Positions 1-8,406 of a DNA stretch of 42,481 bases are shown piece after piece (the stretch's first letter is position 1; the number at the start of each line of letters is the position of its first letter). The DNA comes from Pseudomonas sp. GM48. GTDB taxonomy: Bacteria; Pseudomonadota; Gammaproteobacteria; Pseudomonadales; Pseudomonadaceae. The notes beneath the pieces are model-generated. The model made no database searches. It saw only the letters and a list, made by a program, of their open reading frames with translations, and was not told the origin of the DNA. Position numbers and translations under genes: made by a program. The stretch lies in assembly GCF_000282335.1 (NCBI RefSeq), contig NZ_AKJM01000079.1, forward strand, positions 1 through 42,481, given 5' to 3'.

Positions 1-412
1 GCTCGGCGTTAGCCACAGCTTCTCTATCGATAGGGCGTGACGGCTGCGCAGGTGAAACCAGCAATAAAAGATAACGACGTATCAGTCGATCATCGGCATA
101 CATCGCCAGGGCAGCGGACCACTGATCGACCTTTACCTTCTGGGCCAAGTCTGCGGGTCTTAGAGAAGTATGCGCAAAGGCTTCATCCAGGTAGCGGCAA
201 ATGGTGGTTGTTTCGATTACGTTCCGCTCACCATGCAGCAACACCGGGACCTTGCCAAAAGGATGCAGTGCTTTGTGTTCAGGGCTGTGGAGCGTGATCG
301 TTTTACCATCCACGTGCATCCCGTGTGTGTAATCCAGCGCTTTCTCTTCGCAGTAAAGTCTGACACTACGTACGAAGGTGCTAAATCCAGGTCCCAGTAT
401 GTGCAATCTCAT
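1..412 (-). CDS. Glutathione S-transferase, N-terminal part (runs off left edge)
   Basis: The reverse strand reads openly from an ATG at 412 to the window edge (137 codons). The product starts MRLHILGPGFSTFVRSVRLY. It has the thioredoxin-fold GST pattern: HPFGKVPVLL with the cis-proline at about residue 56, then an E-T pair (67-68) in the position that contacts the glutathione gamma-glutamyl group, then ICRYLDEAF. From residue 85 the all-helical C-terminal domain begins and is cut by the edge. GSTs are cytoplasmic and conjugate or reduce electrophiles with glutathione. The gene is divergent from a TetR regulator with a palindrome between them, so it is probably that regulator's target. Family clear; substrate unknown. 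Confidence 0.85.
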   Translation of the reverse strand, partial: MRLHILGPGFSTFVRSVRLYCEEKALDYTHGMHVDGKTITLHSPEHKALHPFGKVPVLLHGERNVIETTTICRYLDEAFAHTSLRPADLAQKVKVDQWSAALAMYADDRLIRRYLLLLVSPAQPSRPIDREAVANAE

Positions 413-454
413 GAGTAGCTCCTTGAGGGAAGAGTCGGCAATTCTGGTCGGTAT

Positions 455-480
455 GACTTTATGTTCAAGAACATAAAGTC
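455..480. promoter_or_regulatory. Perfect palindrome, probable TetR operator
   Basis: The arm GACTTTATGTTC and its exact reverse complement GAACATAAAGTC are separated by two bases (AA). The 26-bp site sits in the 113-bp gap between the divergent GST and TetR genes. TetR-family dimers usually bind such sites and repress both directions. Binding itself is inferred. Confidence 0.7.
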
Positions 481-525
481 CCGTTTTGTCATACTCCATC
501 TCACGCTTTACTGAGGAGAAGATGT

Positions 526-1092
526 ATGCCCTGGCCTGCTACACAGCGCGCAACCACTCGACAGATGATTCTGGATAGCGCAGCGCGACTCTTCGCACTA
601 GAAGGTTTCGAAAAAGTCAGTATTGACTCAATTATGGAGAGTGCCGGATTGACCCGGGGGGCCTTCTATAGTCACTTCGCATCCAAAACGGAGCTTTACA
701 CCGAAGCTATTAGAAATGCCGCGAACGCGGGGGGCGCGATACTGGAAGAGGCTGGTAAAGACGGTTTACAACAGGTAGTGAAAGACTATCTGCGCATGGA
801 CCATCGGGATGCAAGCCGTATGCACTGTCCGTTAGCTTTCATGGTCAATGATGCTGCTCAGCAGGACGGAGCCATCCAGGAGAGCTACACCAAAGTGCTC
901 GCAGCTTTCATTACACGCCTGGAATCCGGACTGAAATCGACGACAGAGACGGATACACGCCAGCATGCTGTGCAAATTGCCGTAGGGATGATTGGTGGCT
1001 TGGCACTAGCTCGAGCTGTGGCCGATGACCAGTTGGCGCAAGAGATTCTCACAGCCTGTCAACAGGGATGTTTGCAGCTCGTTGAGCTATGA
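526..1092 (+). CDS. TetR/AcrR family transcriptional regulator
   Basis: A 188-residue protein of normal TetR length. The N-terminal DNA-binding domain has the canonical helix-turn-helix at about residues 31-52, with VSIDSIMESAGLTRGAFYSH followed by F-A-S-K-T-E-L-Y. The rest is a helical ligand-binding domain with a cysteine near residue 95 (RMHCPLAF). The start at 526 has GAGGAGA upstream; an ATG at 522 is out of frame. The gene is divergent from the GST gene with a palindrome between them, so it probably represses both and responds to an electrophile or similar small molecule. The ligand cannot be read from the sequence. Confidence 0.9.
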   Translation: MPWPATQRATTRQMILDSAARLFALEGFEKVSIDSIMESAGLTRGAFYSHFASKTELYTEAIRNAANAGGAILEEAGKDGLQQVVKDYLRMDHRDASRMHCPLAFMVNDAAQQDGAIQESYTKVLAAFITRLESGLKSTTETDTRQHAVQIAVGMIGGLALARAVADDQLAQEILTACQQGCLQLVEL

Positions 1093-1141
1093 CATGACTT
1101 AGCAAGCAACGAAACGACCGTATTGGGTCGCACGCGGCCCC

Positions 1142-1176
1142 ACGTCAGAGGCAGAAATCGGCCAGTAGCGGACGGT
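1142..1176. repeat. Dispersed intergenic repeat, copy A
   Basis: Contains GGCAGAAATCGGCCAGTAGC followed by GGAC. This is a degenerate copy of an element that recurs at about 1944, 33356, 34189, 36693, 39119 and 42438. It lies between the TetR gene and the broken membrane-protein gene. Confidence 0.5.
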
Positions 1177-1195
1177 CAAACCAAGGTTGTACCCC

Positions 1196-1664
1196 ATGAG
1201 TAAAGTGAGTTACCCACGACGCAAAGTATTCTTTGCATTCTTCTTCTGCCCCTTGATGCTTGGACTCATCGTTGGTGTCGTCAAATTCGTGGCTCTGCTC
1301 GTACATTTGGCGAGCAATGCACGGCTGATGGGCGAGGTAAGGGGCACCGAGCTGGTGCTAATGCCCATAGCGGCTCCGCTCATTGCGCAGGTGGTTTTTT
1401 TACTCCCATTTCTGGGGTTCGCAGCGCTGATCGCGTTAAAAAAAATCCACAGGACTACGCGCAACTGCGTGGTCATTTCCTTGACGGGGGGGCTTGGCTA
1501 TGTTGTGGATGTTGTTGTTTGTCGCCACTGTCGTGCACGGGGTTAAGAGTGCTCAGTTCGCGGACTATATTATTGAAATGATCATAGTCTTTGCGACTTC
1601 AACCATAACCTGCTGGTTGACGGCGCGTTTTTTCTTGCCTGAAATGAACGCGATAAAGCGATGA
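1196..1664 (+). pseudogene. Small membrane protein gene broken by a frameshift
   Basis: From ATG 1196 (AAGG about 9 bases upstream) the product begins MSKVSYPRRKVFFAFFFCPL with two strongly hydrophobic stretches (roughly residues 9-35 and 55-80). After a run of seven G (1486-1492) the frame turns hydrophilic and stops at 1546. With one G fewer, it would continue in another frame as LAMLWMLLFVATVVHGVKSA, then a fourth hydrophobic segment, ending ...FFLPEMNAIKR with TGA at 1662-1664. The restored protein would have about 155 residues and four membrane segments. It may be a real decay, a phase-variable tract or a sequencing error. Family not recognised. Confidence 0.65.
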
Positions 1665-2082
1665 AGCAGAAACACAAATAGGCTTAAAGGGAATGCCATT
1701 TAGTCAATCTGATGCGTCGACCGGTTGAATCCACAGGCGAATGCGGTTGGTCAGCGAGCGCGGAGTGACCGCTTGCGTCGCATCTCAGATGAGGGAACGA
1801 TCACCTCTGCTCCACCCCCGGGCGACGAAGCGAACCGGATGCGTCGGGGCCCCTTATAGCCCCGACGTCACTAAATCTGCAGACTCGATCGCTACTCATG
1901 ACAGCTTTCTGTATCAATCCTAACGCGAGGGAACGACTGCTACTGGCCGGTTTCTGCCTGTCCCCACCGGCCGCTTTGGGTCGTTTTCTACGGGTCATAA
2001 CCATAAAAAGCGGCAGTCAACTCCATACAAATGCCTGCTCAGCTCTAATGCAAACAGCTGAGCAAATCCATGCAATCCCCCA
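1665..2082. other. Gene-free stretch with a GC-rich hairpin and repeat copy B
   Basis: I see no convincing gene here. A hairpin at 1842-1867 has the 9-bp arms CGTCGGGGC and GCCCCGACG around an 8-base loop, without a T-run after it. From about 1944 to 2018 lies a copy of the dispersed repeat (GGCCGGTTTCTGCCTGTCC, then CGGCCGCTTTGGGTCG). The short open frames here look like neither neighbour in codon use. Confidence 0.4.
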
Positions 2083-2850
2083 TCAAGCCTTAACCCAACG
2101 CTGGCGACTCCAACTGCTCAGCCCATCGACGGCAAACACCAACAGCAACATCGCCAGAATCACCGTGCTCGCCTGGGCTTCCTGGAACAGGCTGAGGCTG
2201 ACATAAAGCATCTGCCCCAAACCACCGGCACCGACAAAGCCGAGCACGCTGGCCATGCGGATGTTGTTTTCCCAGCGGTACAGGATGTACGCCAGCAACT
2301 GTGGGAACAGATTCGGCAGGGTGCCGTAACAGAAGGCCCAGACCACATTGGCGCCCTGAAGGCGCAGCGCGTTGGCCGGTCCCGGCGGGGTGTTTTCCAG
2401 CGCTTCGGCGAAGAGTCGGCCGAGCACGCCGGTGGTGTGCATGGCCAACGCCAGGGTACCGGCGTTCGGGCCGAGTCCGGCCGCCAGCACCATCAGCGCG
2501 GCCCACACCAGTTCGGGAATGGCGCGCAGGCCATTGAGCACAAGTCGCGACGCGCTCTGCAACAGCCAGCCGAAACGCCCGGCCGCCGGTAGTGCCAACA
2601 GCAGGCCAAACACCGCCGCGAGCAGGGTGCCGAGGGCCGACATCGCCATGGTTTCCACGGCGCCACGGCCGATGGCTTGCAGGTGGCCGGCGCTCAGGTC
2701 GGGGCTGAGAAAGCGCAGCACGTAGGCGCCCATCTGCTTCAGGTTGCTGCTGCCACCCAGCTCGCCGAGGTCGATGCCCAGATAGCTGAACGAGGCGACG
2801 ACCGCTGCGCCGATACAGAGGATCAGCAGCAGGTTGATCAGGCGATTCAT
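2083..2850 (-). CDS. phnE: Phosphonate/selenate-type ABC transporter permease (second)
   Basis: A 255-residue inner-membrane permease of the PhnE family. The start is the ATG at 2850, preceded by GGAGG and overlapping the previous gene's stop (ATGA). The binding-protein-dependent permease loop is clear: NVVWAFCYGTLPNLFPQLLA, then YRWENNIRMASVLGFVGAGG, which contacts the ATPase. About six hydrophobic segments are visible. It is the last gene of a four-gene operon (binding protein, ATPase, two permeases), so the two PhnE-like proteins probably form a heterodimeric channel. The substrate is likely an oxyanion or phosphonate. Confidence 0.88.
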   Translation of the reverse strand: MNRLINLLLILCIGAAVVASFSYLGIDLGELGGSSNLKQMGAYVLRFLSPDLSAGHLQAIGRGAVETMAMSALGTLLAAVFGLLLALPAAGRFGWLLQSASRLVLNGLRAIPELVWAALMVLAAGLGPNAGTLALAMHTTGVLGRLFAEALENTPPGPANALRLQGANVVWAFCYGTLPNLFPQLLAYILYRWENNIRMASVLGFVGAGGLGQMLYVSLSLFQEAQASTVILAMLLLVFAVDGLSSWSRQRWVKA

Positions 2851-3674
2851 GCGAACCTCCAACGCAGCAGGCGGCTGATCTGATCGGCGAACAGCACCAA
2901 TACGAAAAAGGTCAGCAACATGCTCGCCACTTCACCGCCGGCGAACATGCGCAGCGACAGGTCGATCTGCTGGCCCAGTCCGCCGGCGCCGACGAAGCCC
3001 ATCACCACGGACGCGCGGATCGCGCATTCCCAGCGGTACACCGTGTACGACAGCAGCTCCGCCCCGACATTGGGCAGAATGCCGTAGCAGAAGGCCGTCA
3101 GCCGACCACAGCCGGCTTGCAGCAGCGCATGGGCGGGACGCTGGTCGACCGATTCGAAGATTTCCGCATAGACCTTGCCCAGCATGCCGCTGTAGGTGAT
3201 GGCAATGGCCAGCACCCCGGCCGTCGGGCCGAGGCCGACGGCGCGCACGAACAGCAAGGCCCAGACGATTTCCGGCACGCTGCGCAGGAAGATCAGCAAC
3301 CCGCGCACCGGCCAGCGCAACAGCCGACCCAGGGCGCTCGGGCGACCACTGCGCGAGGCCGCCGACAGCGACAGCGCCCGGCTGGCCAGCAGGCTGGCGG
3401 GGATGGCCAACAGCAGGGCCAGGGCCATGCCGGCGGTGGCGATGGCCAGTGTCTGCAGGGTGGCTTGCCACAGCAATTGCAAGAACTCTTCGCCATGGGC
3501 GGGGGGCCAGAAGGCCGAAACAAAACGGCCCATCTCACTCTGGCTATCGGCCTTGAGCAGCACACCCAGGTCCAGTTCGCTGTAGCGGATACCCGGCCAC
3601 AGCAGGGCAATGGCCAGCAGGGTCAGCAGCAGGCGCAGGCGCGTGGCCGGATCTCGTGTATCGCGCTTCAGCAT
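2847..3674 (-). CDS. phnE: Phosphonate/selenate-type ABC transporter permease (first)
   Basis: A 275-residue PhnE-family permease, related to the next gene. It carries [20 protein letters not shown], then [20 protein letters not shown], the coupling-helix region. It begins with [20 protein letters not shown] and shows about six membrane segments. Its start overlaps the ATPase stop by 7 bases and its stop overlaps the second permease start by 4, so the genes are translationally coupled. Two different PhnE subunits in one operon is a known arrangement for phosphonate- and phosphite-type importers. Confidence 0.88.
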   Translation of the reverse strand: MLKRDTRDPATRLRLLLTLLAIALLWPGIRYSELDLGVLLKADSQSEMGRFVSAFWPPAHGEEFLQLLWQATLQTLAIATAGMALALLLAIPASLLASRALSLSAASRSGRPSALGRLLRWPVRGLLIFLRSVPEIVWALLFVRAVGLGPTAGVLAIAITYSGMLGKVYAEIFESVDQRPAHALLQAGCGRLTAFCYGILPNVGAELLSYTVYRWECAIRASVVMGFVGAGGLGQQIDLSLRMFAGGEVASMLLTFFVLVLFADQISRLLRWRFA

Positions 3675-4465
3675 CGGGGAATCTGCAGGATCAAGGGCGC
3701 CACCGGAGCGGGCGGCGATAGCAGTTGCTCGTTGGCGTAGAGCTTGTCGAGCAATTCGTGGTCGACGTCGCTAGCGGGAAGATCGAACAGGATCTGACCG
3801 TCACGCAAACCGATGATGCGTGAAAAGTGCGCCAAGGCCAGTTCCACCGCATGCAGGCTGGCGACCAGCGTCACGTTGTGTTCCCGGGCGTGGCGGCAGA
3901 GGACTGACAGGGTGTGGCCGGCCAGCACCGGGTCCATCGCCGACACTGGCTCATCGGCCAGCAGCACTTCCGGCGCCTGGTACAGCACGCGGGCAATGCC
4001 CACGCGCTGCAGTTGGCCGCCGGACAATTGCTGGCACTGGGCGAACAGCTTGTCGCCCAGATCGAGTTTAAGCAGGGCTGCGCGGGCGCCAGGCACATCC
4101 ACCGGATGCAGCAGGCTTAGCAGGCTTTTGGCAAAACCCCATTGCCCAAGCTTTCCGGCCAGCACCGCCGTGACCACCCGCTGCCGCGGTGGCAGCGGTG
4201 GCGCCTGATGCACTAGACCGATGCGCGCCCGCAGTTGCTGACGCCGATGCGCACCCAGCTGCCAGGCGTGCTCGCCGAGTACCTCGACCGCGCCGTTGTC
4301 AGGGCGCAGGGCGGTGGCCAGCACGTTGAGCAGGCTCGACTTGCCGGCGCCGGACGGACCGATTATGGCGACCTGCTCACCGGCGCCGATGTGCAGGTCG
4401 ATCTCATGCAGCGCACGCACGTCATTGCCGTGGGTGAGGCTGACCCGGTTCAGATGCAATGTCAT
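3668..4465 (-). CDS. phnC: ABC transporter ATP-binding protein, PhnC type
   Basis: A 265-residue cytoplasmic ATPase. Walker A is GPSGAGKS at residues 36-43, the signature is [15 protein letters not shown], Walker B is [12 protein letters not shown], and the switch histidine follows in [11 protein letters not shown]. PhnC-type proteins share this compact length. It powers the two PhnE-like permeases encoded downstream. Its ATG overlaps the stop of the binding-protein gene by 4 bases. The C-terminal 35 residues are a short family-variable tail. Confidence 0.9.
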   Translation of the reverse strand: MTLHLNRVSLTHGNDVRALHEIDLHIGAGEQVAIIGPSGAGKSSLLNVLATALRPDNGAVEVLGEHAWQLGAHRRQQLRARIGLVHQAPPLPPRQRVVTAVLAGKLGQWGFAKSLLSLLHPVDVPGARAALLKLDLGDKLFAQCQQLSGGQLQRVGIARVLYQAPEVLLADEPVSAMDPVLAGHTLSVLCRHAREHNVTLVASLHAVELALAHFSRIIGLRDGQILFDLPASDVDHELLDKLYANEQLLSPPAPVAPLILQIPRC

Positions 4466-5313
4466 TTCAGCAGGTCGGCAGCGCGCGCGGCTTCCTCGAT
4501 GCCCTTGTAGTTCTCAGGCTTGGTCTCGATGAAGCGGCTGGCGGCTTGCAGGTCCAGAATCGCTTTTTGCTCCGGGTTGGCCGGGTCGAGCGCGAGGAAG
4601 GCCACCTTGATTTTATCGGCAAGGGCCGGGTCGAGGGTGCCGCGCACGGTCCAGTTGTAGTCGAAGTAGGCCGGCGTGGTGGCGAAGACCTTGACCTTGT
4701 CGGTATCGACCTTGCCGGCCGCGACCAGTTTTTCCCAGACGCTGGCATTGAGTACGCCGGCGTCTACTTTGCCGGCCTGGACCCAGGCGACCGTAGCGTC
4801 GTGGGCGCCCGAGTAACCGACGCGGCTGAAATAGCTTTCCGGCTTGATACCGTCCTTAAGCATGAAATAACGCGGCATCAAACTGCCGGACGTGGAAGAA
4901 ACCGAACCGAAGGCGAAGGACTTGCCCTTGAGGTCGGCCAGCGACTTGACGGCCGGGTCGGCGGTGATGAATTTGCTGGTGAACCGGGCATCCTGTTCAC
5001 GCTGTACCAATGGAATGGCGTTGCCGGTTTTCAGACGCGCCTGCACGAACGTGAAGCCGCCCAGCCAGGCCATGTCGATGCGGTCTGTGGCCAGGGCCTC
5101 GACCACCGCCGGGTAGTCGGAAACCGGTACGAACTCGACTTTCATCCCCAGTTGTTGCTCCAGATAGGCACCTAGAGGCTTGAACTTGCGCATAAGTTCG
5201 GTGGGGGCTTCGTCAGGAATGGCGCTGACTTTCAATGTGTCGGCAGCCTGTGTCAGCAGGGCGGAAAAGGATAGGGTCAGGCCAGCGGCCAATGCCAGGG
5301 TACGTTTGAGCAT
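4462..5313 (-). CDS. Periplasmic binding protein, PhnD / putative selenate type
   Basis: A 283-residue secreted binding protein. I chose ATG 5313 ([12 protein letters not shown]) because it has CGGAGAA upstream and starts a signal peptide ending TQA-AD near residue 23; an upstream extension would hide that peptide. The PhnD fold is shown by [20 protein letters not shown], then DYPAVVEAL and [24 protein letters not shown] families include a putative selenate-transporter branch of PhnD-like proteins, and this protein could belong there. The neighbouring transsulfuration genes fit sulfur or selenium chemistry, but phosphonate remains possible. Confidence 0.85.
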   Translation of the reverse strand: MLKRTLALAAGLTLSFSALLTQAADTLKVSAIPDEAPTELMRKFKPLGAYLEQQLGMKVEFVPVSDYPAVVEALATDRIDMAWLGGFTFVQARLKTGNAIPLVQREQDARFTSKFITADPAVKSLADLKGKSFAFGSVSSTSGSLMPRYFMLKDGIKPESYFSRVGYSGAHDATVAWVQAGKVDAGVLNASVWEKLVAAGKVDTDKVKVFATTPAYFDYNWTVRGTLDPALADKIKVAFLALDPANPEQKAILDLQAASRFIETKPENYKGIEEAARAADLLK

Positions 5314-5408
5314 GGAAGTTCTCCGGTTCAATAGCGGAAAAATGTCGATGCGCCTCGCACAAGCTGTTTGCTGCACGACGCTTCGTGAGGGTAGACGAAA
5401 ACGCCGCG

Positions 5409-5440
5409 ATTATAGGGACTCCTGCGTGCTTGACCAGCAT
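5409..5440 (-). promoter_or_regulatory. Sigma-70 type promoter of the ABC operon
   Basis: On the minus strand a perfect -10 TATAAT (5414-5409) stands about 95 bases before the binding-protein start. A weak -35 (CTGGTC) lies 17 bases upstream of it. The leader of about 90 bases has no obvious riboswitch fold that I can assert. Confidence 0.5.
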
Positions 5441-5455
5441 TGCAACAGGAAAAGA

Positions 5456-5549
5456 CCTGTGGGAGCGGGCTTGCTCGCGAAGGCGCTGTGTCAGGCAACG
5501 TCATTGCCGACTGATCCACCGCTTTCGCGAGCAAGCCCGCTCCCACAGG
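5456..5549. repeat. REP pair (BIME), GTGGGAGCGGGC family
   Basis: CCTGTGGGAGCGGGCTTGCT and its inverted copy AGCAAGCCCGCTCCCACAGG face each other across about 42 bases, next to CGCGAA/TTCGCG. This is the standard inverted REP doublet of Pseudomonas. It lies between the transsulfuration operon's end and the transporter promoter, and it may form an RNA hairpin at the 3' end of the upstream transcript. Confidence 0.95.
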
Positions 5550-5577
5550 TTGTGCGGTGTCGCGCAATTCAGGTGAT

Positions 5578-6756
5578 TTACATCTTTGCCAACGCTTGTG
5601 CCAGATCAGCACGCAAGTCTTTCACGTCCTCGACGCCAACCGACAATCGCACCAACCCGTCACCAATGCCCAATTGTGCGCGGGTGGCGGCTGGAATGGT
5701 GGCGTGGGTCATGATCGCCGGGTGTTCGATCAGGCTTTCCACACCGCCCAGGCTCTCGGCCAGGGCGAAGATCTGCACGTTCTCAAGGAAGCGTTTGGCG
5801 CCAGCCAGGTCGCTGTTGAGGTCGACGGAAATCATCCCGCCGAAACCGCGCATTTGCCGTTGGGCCAGTTCGTGTTGCGGGTGCGATGGCAGGCCGGGGT
5901 AGTAGACCCGTGAGACTTGCGGCTGACGCTCCAGCCACTGCGCCAGTTCCAGCGCGTTGCTGCAATGTCGCTCCATGCGCAGCGCCAGGGTCTTCACCCC
6001 GCGCAGGGTGAGGAAAGCATCGAACGGACCGGCGATGGCACCCACGGCGTTTTGCAGGAAACCCAAGCGCTCCGCCAGTTCGGCGTTCTGCCCGACCACG
6101 GCGATGCCGCCAATCACGTCGGAGTGCCCGTTGAGGTATTTGGTGGTCGAGTGCAGCACGATGTCGAAACCCAGTTCCAGCGGGCGCTGGATCCACGGGC
6201 TGGCGAAGGTGTTGTCGGCCACGCAGATGATGCCGCGTGCGCGGCAGGTGCGGGCGATGGCGGCAAGGTCAGCGAGGTTCAGCAGGGGATTGCTCGGTGT
6301 CTCGACCATGACCATCCGAGTGTCGTCTTGCAGGGACGCCTCGAACGCCGCCAGGTCCGTCAGGTCGACGTAGCTGAAACGGTGCCCGGCGCTGCGCTGG
6401 CGCACTTTGTCGAACAGGCGGAAGGTGCCGCCGTACAAGTCATTGCCCGAGACGATGTGCGAACCGGCATCGAGCAGTTCCAGCACCGTGGAAATGGTCG
6501 CCAGACCCGAGGCGAACGCAAACGCCCGGGTACCGCCCTCGAGGTCGGCCACGCAGCGCTCCAGCGCCCAGCGCGTCGGGTTGTGCGAGCGCCCGTAATC
6601 CAGGCCTTTGTGTACGCCCGGGCTCTGTTGCAGGTAAGTGGAGTTGGCGTAGATCGGCGGCATCAGCGCCCCGGTCGAAGGGTCCGGCGTTTGCCCGGCA
6701 TGGATCACGCGGGTGGCGAAGCCCCGTGGCGGGGCGTTTTCATCGTGCTGACTCAT
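5578..6756 (-). CDS. Cystathionine gamma-lyase / gamma-synthase family PLP enzyme
   Basis: A 392-residue Cys/Met-metabolism PLP enzyme of normal length. The PLP lysine is K206 in LHSTTKYLNGHSDVIGG. Other family marks are YGRSHNPTR (phosphate-contacting Y and R), FASGLATIST, ETPSNPLL, DNTFASPW and SLGGVESLIEHPA near the C-terminus. The start overlaps the stop of the cystathionine beta-synthase gene (ATGA), so the two are coupled. That pairing favours the lyase direction: cystathionine to cysteine, 2-oxobutanoate and ammonia, as in the P. aeruginosa PA0399-PA0400 pair. Lyase and synthase cannot be separated by eye. Confidence 0.9.
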   Translation of the reverse strand: MSQHDENAPPRGFATRVIHAGQTPDPSTGALMPPIYANSTYLQQSPGVHKGLDYGRSHNPTRWALERCVADLEGGTRAFAFASGLATISTVLELLDAGSHIVSGNDLYGGTFRLFDKVRQRSAGHRFSYVDLTDLAAFEASLQDDTRMVMVETPSNPLLNLADLAAIARTCRARGIICVADNTFASPWIQRPLELGFDIVLHSTTKYLNGHSDVIGGIAVVGQNAELAERLGFLQNAVGAIAGPFDAFLTLRGVKTLALRMERHCSNALELAQWLERQPQVSRVYYPGLPSHPQHELAQRQMRGFGGMISVDLNSDLAGAKRFLENVQIFALAESLGGVESLIEHPAIMTHATIPAATRAQLGIGDGLVRLSVGVEDVKDLRADLAQALAKM

Positions 6757-8129
6757 GACAGGGATCTCCGCAGGTGATTGAGCATGTCGGTTCGGGTAAT
6801 CAGGCCGTGGAAACCCGAGGCATCCTGAATGATCGCCACCAGTCCACGGCCCAGTTCTGCCTCCAGCTCAGCCAGCGTAGCCGCGGGTGGCAGGGTTTGC
6901 AGTTTGTCGGTCATGGCACTGGCCACGGGTTTGCGAAAGTGCGCGGCGTCCTCGTGCACGCCCAGCAGGATGTCGGACTCGTCGATCACACCGACCAGTT
7001 GTTTGCCGTTCACCAGCACCGGCAGCTGCGATACATCCGCCAGGCGCATGCGCTGGAACGCGGTGAGCAGGGTGTCATCGGGGCCGACGCTGATCACCCG
7101 GCCATCCTCGAAACGCCGCGCAATCAGGTCGCGCAGGTCGCCGTAGTGCTTGCGTTGCAGCAAGCCCTGATCGTTCATCCACTGGTCGTTGTAGATCTTC
7201 GACAGGTAACGCGTGCCGGTGTCGCAGACGAAGCTCACCACTCGTTTCGGTTCGGTTTGTTCGCGGCAGTAACGCAGCGCGGCGGCTAGCAGGGTCCCGG
7301 TCGAGGAGCCGCCGAGAATGCCTTCGGCGCGCAGTAATTGGCGGGCATGGTCGAAGCTTTCTTCGTCGCTGATCGAATAGGCGTGGCGCACGCTGGACAG
7401 GTCGGCAATCGACGGAATGAAGTCTTCGCCGATGCCTTCCACCGCCCACGAACCGGGGGTGGGAAGGGTGCCGCTGCGGCTGTATTCGGCCATCACCGAA
7501 CCGACGGGATCGGCCAGGACCATTTCCAGATCCGGCTGCACGCGTTTGAAGAAGCGGGTCAGGCCGGTCAGCGTACCGGCCGAGCCGACGCCGACGACGA
7601 TGGCATCGAGATCATGCTGGGTCTGCGCCCAGATTTCCGGCGCGGTGCTGTATTCGTGGGCCAGCGGGTTGGCCGGGTTGTTGAACTGGTCGGCGAAGAA
7701 CGCATCGGGAATGTCCGCCGCCAGCCGTGCGGCGACGTCCTGGTAATACTCGGGATGGCCCTTGCCGACATCGGAACGGGTGATGTGCACCTCGGCGCCC
7801 ATGGCCTTGAGGTGCAAGACCTTCTCGGTGGACATCTTGTCCGGCACCACCAGCACCACCCGGTAGCCCTTGGCCCGGCCGACCAGCGCCAGACCGAGGC
7901 CGGTATTGCCGGCGGTGGCTTCGACGATGGTGCCACCGGGACGCAGGCGGCCATCGCGTTCGGCGGCATCGATCATTGCCAGACCGATACGGTCCTTGAT
8001 CGATCCACCGGGGTTCTGCGATTCGAGTTTGAGAAACAGCGTGCACGGACCGGTATCGAATCGGCTGACGCGCACCAATGGCGTGTTGCCGATCAGTTCG
8101 AGCACGGCAGGGCGGGAGTTGTCAGGCAT
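6753..8129 (-). CDS. cbs: Cystathionine beta-synthase with C-terminal CBS pair
   Basis: A 458-residue protein. The N-terminal PLP fold-II domain (about 1-325) has ELIGNTPLVRVSRF, the PLP lysine K45 in NPGGSIKDRIG, EATAGNTG and a glycine loop VGVGSAGTLTG. Two CBS domains follow (about 335-458), with VGPDDTLLTAFQRM, then QLPVLVNGKQLVGVIDESDI and a final TRTDML. The start is ATG 8129 with AAGGAAG upstream; a longer frame begins without a ribosome site. It condenses homocysteine with serine (or O-acetylserine) to cystathionine, the first step of reverse transsulfuration, in one operon with the gamma-lyase. Confidence 0.92.
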   Translation of the reverse strand: MPDNSRPAVLELIGNTPLVRVSRFDTGPCTLFLKLESQNPGGSIKDRIGLAMIDAAERDGRLRPGGTIVEATAGNTGLGLALVGRAKGYRVVLVVPDKMSTEKVLHLKAMGAEVHITRSDVGKGHPEYYQDVAARLAADIPDAFFADQFNNPANPLAHEYSTAPEIWAQTQHDLDAIVVGVGSAGTLTGLTRFFKRVQPDLEMVLADPVGSVMAEYSRSGTLPTPGSWAVEGIGEDFIPSIADLSSVRHAYSISDEESFDHARQLLRAEGILGGSSTGTLLAAALRYCREQTEPKRVVSFVCDTGTRYLSKIYNDQWMNDQGLLQRKHYGDLRDLIARRFEDGRVISVGPDDTLLTAFQRMRLADVSQLPVLVNGKQLVGVIDESDILLGVHEDAAHFRKPVASAMTDKLQTLPPAATLAELEAELGRGLVAIIQDASGFHGLITRTDMLNHLRRSLS

Positions 8130-8406
8130 GTCATCACTTCCTTGCGCAAATTCGCACTGGGTGGACAGCGACCTGCGGTGTGCCATCAGGCGTCAATCGC
8201 AGGCATTGCATCGCTAGGACCATAGGCCGGGATCGGGTCCGCCGCAACCTCATGCGGCCAGCCGGTCGCCTCGTCGCTTTTTCCTCGCCAGCGACCACAA
8301 AAAACATAATTTCGCTATTTCCCGGCTCCGAACAGAATGCGGCCAACACCCTGACACCGATAGCCGCAGCAGAAGAACAACAGTGATCAGACTCGAGGCG
8401 GCAGCC

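Noticed and set aside
170..418. Plus-strand open frame of 82 codons at the left edge
   Set aside because: The opposite strand encodes a clear glutathione S-transferase N-terminus; the plus frame has no recognisable motif.
3117..3740. Long plus-strand open frame opposite the ABC permease
   Set aside because: Gln/Gly-rich low-complexity translation, a shadow of the GC-rich permease gene on the other strand.
5456..5549. Possible CRISPR-like repeat signal from recurring GAGCGGGCTTGCTCGC units
   Set aside because: The units occur as inverted pairs scattered across the window, which is the REP/BIME pattern, not regularly spaced direct repeats.
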